Position numbers and translations under genes: made by a program
NCBI GenBank assembly: GCA_021795795.1
Contig: JAJYPA010000168.1
Location: 1-14,433 of the forward strand
Length of the DNA stretch: 14,433 bases
DNA from: Pseudomonadota bacterium
GTDB taxonomy: Bacteria > Pseudomonadota > Gammaproteobacteria > Halothiobacillales > Halothiobacillaceae
Direction: 5' to 3'
In this document: positions 8,401 to 14,433 of the stretch, one piece after another
How positions within the stretch are numbered: position 1 is the first letter of the stretch
Layout: each line of letters opens with the position of its first letter
The notes under the pieces: generated by a model
The model's database searches: none
Seen by the model: the letters and a program-made list of their open reading frames with translations, nothing else
What the model was told of the DNA's origin: nothing

Positions 8401-8682
8401 ATGAGCCGAATCTGGTTGATTGCCTACGACATCACCGATGACCACCAACGCCGGGCGGTTGAAAAGGAGCTGATTGCCAAAGGCGAGCGGGTTCAGAAAA
8501 GCGTCTTTGAGTGCCTTCTCGACATCGACGATCTTCGCCTGCTTCGTGCGCAACTACAGGAATTGATTACGCCTGACACCGACAGTATTGCGTATTACCC
8601 CCTATGTCAGACCTGTCAGAAAAAGGTACGCTGGCAAGGCTGTGGCACTGCGCCGGATAATGCCGAGTGTTTCATCGTATAG
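8401..8682 (+). CDS. cas2: Cas2, first copy
   Basis: Cas2 partners Cas1 in the spacer-integration complex. The 93-aa product has the ferredoxin-like Cas2 pattern: IWLIAYDITDD with the conserved Asp10, GERVQKSVFECLLDIDDL in the middle, and SIAYYPLCQTCQKK near the end. The start lies 2 nt after the RT-cas1 stop with no clear SD, so translation is probably coupled to RT-Cas1. The extended C terminus (QGCGTAPDNAECFIV) is also a usual Cas2 form. Of the two copies this one is nearest RT-cas1 and looks most canonical. Confidence 0.95.
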   Translation: MSRIWLIAYDITDDHQRRAVEKELIAKGERVQKSVFECLLDIDDLRLLRAQLQELITPDTDSIAYYPLCQTCQKKVRWQGCGTAPDNAECFIV

Positions 8683-8699
8683 GTCATACCGGAAAAGCC

Positions 8700-8984
8700 A
8701 TGTCTTACCTTCTGATGATTTGTTACGACATATCCAGCAACCGCGACCGGCTCGCCATCATCAATGTATTGCAAAGCCGCGGAGAACGGGTTCAGAAAAG
8801 TGTGTTCGCCTGTCACATTGAACAGCTCTCGGAATGGGACAACATTATGCAAGAAATAGCCCCCCATGTGCGCGCACCCGGCGACACGGTACGCTATTAC
8901 CAACTCTGTCCCAAAGATCGCAACGCAATCCTGCATGACGGATGTTCCCCATCCGAAGAAGAGCCTGATTATGTTATCAGCTAA
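8700..8984 (+). CDS. cas2: Cas2, second divergent copy
   Basis: A second complete Cas2 of 94 aa starting at ATG 8700, 17 nt after the first. It keeps the family layout: LLMICYDISSNRDR with Asp10, GERVQKSVFACHIEQLSEW, and DTVRYYQLCPKD. It shares GERVQKSVF with the first copy but differs strongly elsewhere and has an acidic tail (SPSEEEPDYVIS). An in-frame GTG at 8667 would extend it into the first gene without conserved sequence, so ATG 8700 is preferred. It may be an old duplication or a Cas2 recruited from another locus; it could pair with RT-Cas1 as a heterodimer or serve a different Cas1. The CRISPR leader follows directly. Confidence 0.93.
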   Translation: MSYLLMICYDISSNRDRLAIINVLQSRGERVQKSVFACHIEQLSEWDNIMQEIAPHVRAPGDTVRYYQLCPKDRNAILHDGCSPSEEEPDYVIS

Positions 8985-9244
8985 TCATTATGAAAAGATT
9001 GTCGACACGTTCCGCACCACTTTTACGATTCGTAAAAATACTCAGGTCGTCTCACCCAACACACTGATTAACGTTGTAAAAATATATAACTTTAGGTTTC
9101 GCTGCGCACCTGCTGATTTCATTGAAGAAGTGCCAGTTTTTAGACCAATTCAAGAACAAAGGGCCTGCATATCCGCGCAAATTCGTCCTCTTGTGCGGAA
9201 ATACCTTCTGGAAGCCTTGACTGGCAGGGCTTTCAGAGGGTACA
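8985..9244 (+). promoter_or_regulatory. CRISPR leader, 260 bp between cas2 and the first repeat
   Basis: This AT-richer stretch lies between the last cas gene and repeat 1. Array polarity places the leader here: the terminal repeat at the far end is degenerate, and the repeat's 3' end (ATTGAGAC) is a typical type III crRNA handle in + orientation. It contains a dyad at 9021-9037, the 9-mer GTAAAAATA at 9032-9040 and again at 9076-9084, and a possible promoter next to repeat 1. One frame is open across it (from ATG 8971), which I do not regard as a gene. Confidence 0.75.
9021..9037. repeat. Perfect 8-bp dyad in the leader
   Basis: TTTTACGA and TCGTAAAA flank a single central T, giving a 17-bp symmetric site about 210 bp before the first repeat. 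Symmetry with almost no loop suggests a binding site for a dimeric DNA-binding protein, not an RNA hairpin. No regulator is identifiable in the window. Confidence 0.45.
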
Positions 9245-9246
9245 GT
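9217..9246 (+). promoter_or_regulatory. Possible pre-crRNA promoter at the leader-repeat junction
   Basis: TTGACT at 9217-9222 and TACAGT at 9241-9246 are 18 bp apart and resemble sigma70 -35 and -10 boxes. The -10 would overlap the first two bases of repeat 1, so transcription would begin inside repeat 1. This is a weak match and the promoter may lie further upstream in the leader. Confidence 0.25.
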
Positions 9247-11804
9247 TTTAATCGACCCGACTTCATAGGGGATTGAGACAGAATGTTGCGACCAAAACGA
9301 ACACCGGTACCAGTTTTAATCGACCCGACTTCATAGGGGATTGAGACATAGGTGCCAGCGGTGTACTGCCCAGAATGTTGGTTTTAATCGACCCGACTTC
9401 ATAGGGGATTGAGACCAATGGTCTGGAATTTTTGCTTCTTGTCCTGGTGTTTTAATCGACCCGACTTCATAGGGGATTGAGACTCGTTACCGGAAACTCT
9501 ACGTCGAGCCGTTGGGTTTTAATCGACCCGACTTCATAGGGGATTGAGACAGGAACTGCCCTGCAAGCAGCCCCCCGATGGCGGTTTTAATCGACCCGAC
9601 TTCATAGGGGATTGAGACAGACCGGGATCTCCAGCAGACCGGCGAGAATACGTTTTAATCGACCCGACTTCATAGGGGATTGAGACCAAGGCCAGCCGCA
9701 TCTCTCTGGACGGGCTGCGGTTTTAATCGACCCGACTTCATAGGGGATTGAGACGCTTGGACCCAGTTTTCACCGTAGGTGAAAACGTGTTTTAATCGAC
9801 CCGACTTCATAGGGGATTGAGACACGAAACCCCTGTTTCGAGTTTCAATTCATAGAGTTTTAATCGACCCGACTTCATAGGGGATTGAGACCAGCAACAC
9901 GGCTGGCAATCTTGGCTGCTACGCGTTTTAATCGACCCGACTTCATAGGGGATTGAGACTCATGCGGAGCATGACACTCCTCCTTGCCGGGGTGTTTTAA
10001 TCGACCCGACTTCATAGGGGATTGAGACGCCGAACAAGCGGCGTGACGGGCATCCCCGAAAGTTTTAATCGACCCGACTTCATAGGGGATTGAGACTTTC
10101 GTTCTGGTTCCGAATTCCTTCGCTGAAGGTTTTAATCGACCCGACTTCATAGGGGATTGAGACGGAAGCGCTCCGCAGGCGATCCAGACGCTATCCGTTT
10201 TAATCGACCCGACTTCATAGGGGATTGAGACCGAGCGCACGAACAGGTCCACGGAGGGCTTCCCGTTTTAATCGACCCGACTTCATAGGGGATTGAGACT
10301 TGGCCCCTGCGTCAGAAGAATCGGAAGTAGCCTGTTTTAATCGACCCGACTTCATAGGGGATTGAGACTGCGAAAAACGCGTTTTTCATTGGAGAACTCC
10401 TAGTTTTAATCGACCCGACTTCATAGGGGATTGAGACAAACATAACTACCTCCTAGTGGGAAATTGTCCTGTTTTAATCGACCCGACTTCATAGGGGATT
10501 GAGACGGACTCAGAGCTGGTAGGCGATGCGCGCGGCCAGTTTTAATCGACCCGACTTCATAGGGGATTGAGACAACTCCAGATCGCGTGAGCGATAAGGA
10601 GCCCTGTTTTAATCGACCCGACTTCATAGGGGATTGAGACTTCTCACCAGTGGAATGCAGAATCCAATGACCGGGTTTTAATCGACCCGACTTCATAGGG
10701 GATTGAGACGAACAACGCCTTCCCCACCTTCAGACTGATGATGTTTTAATCGACCCGACTTCATAGGGGATTGAGACGTGCGGCCGGGAGTTGTCGGAGA
10801 GGAAGACTCCGGTTTTAATCGACCCGACTTCATAGGGGATTGAGACCGTTTTTCCGGTTTGTTCCGACTCGCTGGTTTGGTTTTAATCGACCCGACTTCA
10901 TAGGGGATTGAGACCCAACCACCAGCACCTCTTATTACACCTATACAGGTTTTAATCGACCCGACTTCATAGGGGATTGAGACGCACGGGCTGATGCAGC
11001 CATAGGGCTGAAAGGGGTTTTAATCGACCCGACTTCATAGGGGATTGAGACCTACAGCGATCCTCCCCCTCTCCCGACTTAAAGGCGTTTTAATCGACCC
11101 GACTTCATAGGGGATTGAGACGAGGCTGGTACACAGATCATTCTCTCTGATCCGTTTTAATCGACCCGACTTCATAGGGGATTGAGACGGGAAAGAATTT
11201 CCGGTCATAGGCCGCATTGTAAGTTTTAATCGACCCGACTTCATAGGGGATTGAGACCCGCAAAACGGACCCAACCTGGTCCTTGTAGAGTTTTAATCGA
11301 CCCGACTTCATAGGGGATTGAGACTTCTGTTACTCGCTTCTTGGTCTCGTTTATTCCTGTTTTAATCGACCCGACTTCATAGGGGATTGAGACAGTCTTT
11401 GCGAACCGCTTATATCGTTTTGTCTTGCGTTTTAATCGACCCGACTTCATAGGGGATTGAGACATGACGCCTTCCGCTTTGCAAATGGACATAGTGCGTT
11501 TTAATCGACCCGACTTCATAGGGGATTGAGACTGATGTATTCCTCCGCCGCCGCCTGCGTGGGGAAGTTTTAATCGACCCGACTTCATAGGGGATTGAGA
11601 CCCGTCCCCGTACTCAAACGGGGTTATCTTGGACGTTTTAATCGACCCGACTTCATAGGGGATTGAGACTGGTCGCGGCTTGTGGTCCGTGGATGACGCC
11701 TTGTTTTAATCGACCCGACTTCATAGGGGATTGAGACCCTTACCGGAGGCGGGATCAATACCGGTTTGCGTTTTAATCGACCCGACTTCATAGGGGATTG
11801 ATGT
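9245..11804 (+). CRISPR. CRISPR array, 38 repeats of 35 nt and 37 spacers
   Basis: The repeat begins GTTTTAATCGACCC and ends GGGGATTGAGAC, 35 nt in all. It recurs every 67-70 nt; the starts I located run from 9245, 9313, 9381, 9449 to 11635, 11703 and 11770. Spacers are 32-35 nt. I saw no internal variation apart from the last copy. The repeat can pair AATC with GATT and CCC with GGG around a GACTTCATA loop. Its last eight bases, ATTGAGAC, match the usual type III 5' crRNA handle form (ATTGAAAC), so transcription is on +. The array lies downstream of cas2 and presumably serves the Cmr complex. Its length and near-perfect repeats point to an active array. No cas6 is present in the window to process it. 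Confidence 0.99.
11770..11804 (+). repeat. Degenerate terminal repeat of the array
   Basis: The last copy matches the repeat for its first 32 bases and then reads TGT where the others have GAC. Decay at the trailer end is typical of leader-distal repeats and fixes array polarity: newest spacers near 9280, oldest near 11738. Confidence 0.9.
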
Positions 11805-11934
11805 TAATGGAAAATAAAGTATCATCCTGTGCCGGGATAAAAAGCGGCTGAGGACCCTTAACCGAGCAGCCCGCCATTGTCGCGGACATCGGTCTGTTGG
11901 CATTTAATGACAGATTGCCGGGATCAGCGGTTGG

Positions 11935-11963
11935 TTGCACAAAAGTCTCACCTGCTCTAAACT
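11935..11963 (+). promoter_or_regulatory. Sigma70-like promoter for the mazEF-card1-crn2 unit
   Basis: TTGCAC at 11935-11940 and TAAACT at 11958-11963 are separated by exactly 17 bp, a good match to the -35/-10 consensus. The predicted start of transcription is about 30 nt before the mazE ATG, with AGAGGAG at 11985-11991 as ribosome-binding site. The rest of 11805-11934 shows no gene, terminator or recognisable element. Confidence 0.5.
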
Positions 11964-12000
11964 GTTTAAGTGTCGATGGGGTTAAGAGGAGTTTCCTGCA

Positions 12001-12270
12001 ATGTTGGTCACAAAGATTCGCAAGCAAGGCGGCGCGGCTGTGGTTACGCTCCCCGCAGAAGTATTGAGACAATTGGATGCCAGTATTGGTGAAGATTTGA
12101 GCATCGAGGTCTCCCAGCACACGGTTATCATGCGGCCAGCACGCGGCGAGCGGCGGCGCTATAACCTGGGAGAATTGTTCGCCGGCGTCACAGAGCAGGA
12201 CATGCAGGCCCTCGCCGAGGACGCTGCGTGGGCCAGAGAAGGTGAGCCTACCGGGAGAGAGCTAATTTGA
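12001..12270 (+). CDS. mazE: MazE/ChpS-like antitoxin (AbrB-type N terminus)
   Basis: Antitoxin of 89 aa. The N-terminal half (TKIRKQGGAAVVTLPAEVLR, then LSIEVSQHTVIMRPA) is a swapped-hairpin AbrB/MazE DNA-binding domain. The C-terminal half (RRRYNLGELFAGV, DMQALAEDAAWARE, GEPTGRELI) resembles the tail of ChpS/MazE that wraps the toxin. Such antitoxins neutralise MazF and repress their own promoter with it. AGAGGAG lies 9 nt before the ATG, and a sigma70-like promoter sits just upstream, so autoregulation is likely. The stop overlaps the toxin's TTG start. Confidence 0.9.
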   Translation: MLVTKIRKQGGAAVVTLPAEVLRQLDASIGEDLSIEVSQHTVIMRPARGERRRYNLGELFAGVTEQDMQALAEDAAWAREGEPTGRELI

Positions 12271-12620
12271 TCGGCAGGAAAGTGCCTGGCGCCGGTGACA
12301 TATACTGGATCAACCCGAATCCAACGGCAGGATACGAAATCCGGGACCGGCACAGGTTCGTGGTCATCACGCCGACCGAGATCAATACACTCGGGCTGGT
12401 TACCTGTGTACCCATCACTAGTGGAGGCAATCACGCCAGGCAGAACGGATTGACCGTGGCCATCGCGGGGCACGACACGACTGGTGTGGCCGTATGCAAT
12501 CAAATGCGCACTTTCGATCTCCGTGCCCATGCTGGAGACATACAGTATGTGGAAACGCTAGACCAGCAAACCACGCGCGAAATCATCAACCGCGTAACCA
12601 GTATCATTGATCCAGCATAA
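12267..12620 (+). CDS. mazF: MazF/ChpB-family endoribonuclease toxin
   Basis: PemK/MazF-type mRNA interferase of 117 aa, which in this family cleaves RNA at short sequence motifs. GDIYWINPNPTAGYEIRDRH at about 10-29, with RFVVITP and CVPITSGGNHAR after it, is the family core. The Arg in RHRFVV and the Thr in PITSGG occupy the positions of the MazF catalytic Arg and Thr, so the toxin looks intact. The later part (TTGVAVCNQMRTFDLRAHAG) is closest in pattern to ChpB. The start is TTG 12267, overlapping the mazE TGA (TTGA); no ATG is nearby, and the N-terminal RKVPGAGDI supports it. A GTG at 12282 is an alternative. The next gene starts 10 nt after its stop, so a shared transcript is probable. 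Confidence 0.92.
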   Translation: MIGRKVPGAGDIYWINPNPTAGYEIRDRHRFVVITPTEINTLGLVTCVPITSGGNHARQNGLTVAIAGHDTTGVAVCNQMRTFDLRAHAGDIQYVETLDQQTTREIINRVTSIIDPA

Positions 12621-12630
12621 AGAGAGAGAT

Positions 12631-13800
12631 ATGCGTATACAGGTAGCTATCGTATCAGACCAGACCTTGCCCAATCTCATCCCGACGCTGATGAAAAGGC
12701 CGGAACTGGTGCTGTTAGTGGTGTCAGAGAGCATGGCCGAGAAGGGGAAACATCTTTGCAATATGCTGACGGCAGAGGGCATTACAACAGAACTCTCAGA
12801 AAATGCACCGGATGTAGGATTGAACACTATTTACGCTTACGCCTGGAAGCTCGCCGAAAATCTGCAAACCCGCTTCCCTGATGCAGAAATCTCGCTTAAT
12901 GCGACTGGTGGCACAAAACTGATGTCTCTGGGTATGGTGGAGGCATTCCGTGCTGTCGCCCAAGAGGTGATATACACCGATACTGGGCACCGGCGCATTG
13001 AGACGTTCCCGCCTGAATCACCAAACTCAGGCGCTCAGCCCATATCAACCCCCATGACGGACGTGCTGGATGTAAAAAAATACGTCACCGCGCAAGGGTT
13101 CCGATATGCGGGCGCCAAGTCCGACCATGCAGACTGGCAAGAGATAGTCCATCGCAGAAAAGGTATCTGCAAATATTTAGGCAGCAATGCCAGCGAGTTG
13201 GGTGGTTTCTTTGGGGCAATGAATTGGTTGGCCTCTAGCGCTCTGGATAAAAGAGGGGAGCACCTGATTGCACCAAACCAGACATTGCCAAAGGCTCTGG
13301 CAGGTGTTGAATTAGAGGCATTACGGCAACTGAATCGTATGAATATTATCGCCATGGAGCCCGACAATCGCAGTATCCATTTCCCGGATGTACAACGCAC
13401 TAAGTTCGTTATGGGCGGATGGTTGGAAGAGTATGTATGGCATATTTTACATGATAACGGTGCCTTTGATGTGCGGCTGGGTGTCGAAGGGCACTGGCTG
13501 CAAGGGCGAGGAAGTCTGAATGAGTTTGACGTGCTCGCGACCAAACTCAATCAACTGCTCTATGTGGAATGTAAGACAAAGCACCACTATTCCGGAGAAG
13601 ACAGTGCACTGGCCTACAAAACCGACAGCTTGGGCCAGGATGTGCGGGGGCTTTTCGGCAACTCGTGGCTGGTAACCGCTCGTGAACCCACGGGAAACCT
13701 GCGTGATCGCGCCAAACAAGCCAAAGTGGAGTTGATTGGACCTGAGGGCTTGCCACATCTCAAAAAGCGCGTTCTGAAATGGCTGGATGGTGAGGGGTAA
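12631..13800 (+). CDS. CARF-PD-(D/E)XK nuclease, Card1/Can2-like (DUF1887)
   Basis: Predicted cA4-activated nuclease of 389 aa. The N-terminal CARF domain (about 1-130) has strand VAIVSDQTLPNLIP and the ligand-site motif NATGGTKLMS (90-99). A linking region follows. The C-terminal restriction-like nuclease domain (about 255-389) has Glu266 in GGWLEEYVWHIL, Asp300 in LNEFDVLA and Glu313-x-Lys315 in LYVECKTKHH, a full PD-(D/E)XK set. Card1 and Can2 proteins of this build nick or cut nucleic acid when cOA is bound, causing dormancy. The ATG at 12631 follows AAAGAGAGAG; a TTG at 12607 in frame would overlap mazF and adds nothing conserved. It is flanked by mazF and crn2 at 10 and 6 nt, so it is very likely cotranscribed with them. 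Confidence 0.9.
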   Translation: MRIQVAIVSDQTLPNLIPTLMKRPELVLLVVSESMAEKGKHLCNMLTAEGITTELSENAPDVGLNTIYAYAWKLAENLQTRFPDAEISLNATGGTKLMSLGMVEAFRAVAQEVIYTDTGHRRIETFPPESPNSGAQPISTPMTDVLDVKKYVTAQGFRYAGAKSDHADWQEIVHRRKGICKYLGSNASELGGFFGAMNWLASSALDKRGEHLIAPNQTLPKALAGVELEALRQLNRMNIIAMEPDNRSIHFPDVQRTKFVMGGWLEEYVWHILHDNGAFDVRLGVEGHWLQGRGSLNEFDVLATKLNQLLYVECKTKHHYSGEDSALAYKTDSLGQDVRGLFGNSWLVTAREPTGNLRDRAKQAKVELIGPEGLPHLKKRVLKWLDGEG

Positions 13801-13806
13801 CTGAAG

Positions 13807-14133
13807 ATGATTGGTACCACCTATATTTTGAACAGTCCGGTCCTGACTGCTTATGGCGTGTGGGCCTTCCATGGACCGCTGGCCATAGAGGCGGCGCGCG
13901 ACATAGTGAAGGGCGGATTTATTTCCGCCGTCGGCCACGAGAGCACCGCAGCCCTCCTCACGGAACTGCTGGGGCAGCCTATACGCATGCAACGTATCCG
14001 CGCCGATCTGCAAAAAGGCGACCGGGCGTTGGTGCTTTATCTACAGGACCGGCAAGCGGAGGGCGCTCTGCTCACTGCCCAAGACCTAAAAAACCGCCCC
14101 TACGAACTGGCCCTGCTGGAGCGAATAGAATAA
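13807..14133 (+). CDS. crn2: Crn2/AcrIII-1-family ring nuclease (DUF1874)
   Basis: Small protein of 108 aa in the DUF1874 family, which rapidly degrades cyclic tetra-adenylate. Viruses use such proteins as anti-CRISPRs (AcrIII-1); host copies (Crn2) switch off type III signalling. The family blocks are clear: YILNSPVLTAYGVWAFHGPL (6-25), GGFISAVGHESTAALLTELL (36-55) with His44 at the catalytic His position, RIRADLQKGDRALVLYL (63-79) and RPYELALLERIE at the C terminus. It starts 6 nt after the Card1-like gene, with GAGGGGT as likely SD, so it is made together with the effector whose signal it would remove. Its placement inside a cas accessory operon argues for a host regulator over a viral inhibitor. 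Confidence 0.9.
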   Translation: MIGTTYILNSPVLTAYGVWAFHGPLAIEAARDIVKGGFISAVGHESTAALLTELLGQPIRMQRIRADLQKGDRALVLYLQDRQAEGALLTAQDLKNRPYELALLERIE

Positions 14134-14144
14134 CGACTCGCCAA

Positions 14145-14433
14145 TCAGGCAGTAGAGGCGTCGGCGCCCTGCGCCTCTACCCGCCGCTTGCCGTTGGCAA
14201 TCAGGTAAATATGCGCCTCACTTAACACTGGTTTGCGCAGTTGTGTGTTATATGGTGCACTCACATAGACGGTTTCCACCATCTGTTCATCGGCGGCCAT
14301 AAATGCGCCAAGGCTCATGGTGGTCTTTCCGCCCGTCAAATCCACGGCTATCTGGTCACCCACGCGGTGGCGCAACTGGTGCAACGCATCTTCCACCGCG
14401 TGCCGCGCCTCCGAAACGTCATCCGTATCCTTG
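14145..14433 (-). CDS. C-terminal part of a protein with a CARF-type TGG motif, cut by the right edge
   Basis: Open frame from the window edge to a TGA at 14147-14145, with 95 codons visible and no stop before the edge, so the gene starts outside the window. The visible part has DQIAVDLTGGKTTMSLGAFM followed by VETVYVSAP, the sequence around the cOA-binding loop and next strand of CARF domains (compare NATGGTKLMS in the Card1-like protein). The CARF motif lies only about 60 residues from the C terminus, so any effector domain must be N-terminal, as in membrane CARF proteins such as Cam1. It is convergent with crn2, 11 nt apart. The identity of the full gene cannot be decided here. Confidence 0.65.
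   Translation of the reverse strand, partial: KDTDDVSEARHAVEDALHQLRHRVGDQIAVDLTGGKTTMSLGAFMAADEQMVETVYVSAPYNTQLRKPVLSEAHIYLIANGKRRVEAQGADASTA
14152..14180. terminator. Inverted repeat at the convergent gene ends
   Basis: GTAGAGGCG (14152-14160) and CGCCTCTAC (14172-14180) form a perfect 9-bp stem with an 11-nt loop, 18 nt past the crn2 stop and inside the last codons of the convergent gene. No T tract follows on either strand, so it is at most a weak or bidirectional terminator. Confidence 0.35.

Noticed and set aside
9875..11588. Several minus-strand open frames of 79-125 codons inside the array
   Set aside because: They consist of the repeat translated over and over (blocks such as SPMKSGRLK) with spacer-encoded residues between; they follow from a stop-free repeat and are not genes.
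11805..11934. Possible terminator or mobile-element remnant after the array
   Set aside because: I found no stem followed by a T tract, no terminal inverted repeats and no transposase-like frame.
11721..12120. Minus-strand frames between the array and mazE (starting at 11903 and 12120)
   Set aside because: They read out of the array or antisense to mazE, have no SD or family resemblance, and end in repeat-derived sequence.
12607..12630. TTG start for the Card1-like gene inside the mazF end
   Set aside because: ATG 12631 has a good SD and begins the first CARF strand; the eight extra residues carry no conserved sequence.

Overview
The window carries most of a type III-B (Cmr) CRISPR-Cas locus with an RNA-capable adaptation module, a 38-repeat CRISPR array, and a downstream accessory operon for cyclic-oligoadenylate (cOA) signalling. 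Moderate GC, Shine-Dalgarno sequences, tight stop/start overlaps and a Cami1-like (CARF-RelE) effector suggest a proteobacterium. An Acidithiobacillus-like or other sulfur-oxidising gamma-type organism is my guess from overall flavour only; nothing in the window proves the taxon.

Layout. 1-135: intergenic region with a GC hairpin, and at the extreme left the SD and start codon of a divergent gene. 136-6335: cmr2 (cas10), cmr3, cmr4, cmr5, cmr6 and a CARF-RelE effector, all on + and overlapping or nearly so. 6335-8984: an RT-Cas1 fusion followed by two different cas2 genes, apparently the same transcription unit. 8985-9244: CRISPR leader. 9245-11804: array of 38 repeats (35 nt) and 37 spacers (32-35 nt), transcribed on +, with the leader on the cas side and a degenerate last repeat. 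11805-12000: spacer DNA with a good sigma70-like promoter. 12001-14133: a four-gene unit mazE-mazF-CARF/PD-(D/E)XK nuclease (Card1/Can2-like)-crn2 ring nuclease. 14145-end: the C-terminal part of a convergent gene with a CARF-type TGG motif, cut by the window edge.

How it fits together. RT-Cas1 with Cas2 would add spacers, possibly from RNA. The array gives crRNAs with the 8-nt handle AUUGAGAC. The Cmr complex binds and cuts target RNA (Cmr4), and its Cas10 (GGED palm, no HD nuclease domain) would make cOA. cOA would switch on the CARF-RelE mRNase and the Card1-like nuclease, and perhaps the third CARF protein. Crn2 would degrade cA4 to end the response. A MazEF toxin-antitoxin pair heads the same operon as Card1 and Crn2, which is the most unusual piece of the layout. 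cmr1 and cas6 are not in the window.

The spacers hold signal of their own. Three are antisense to a ribosome-binding site plus start codon, several are strong inverted repeats, and the two newest overlap by 9 nt as if taken from one source molecule.
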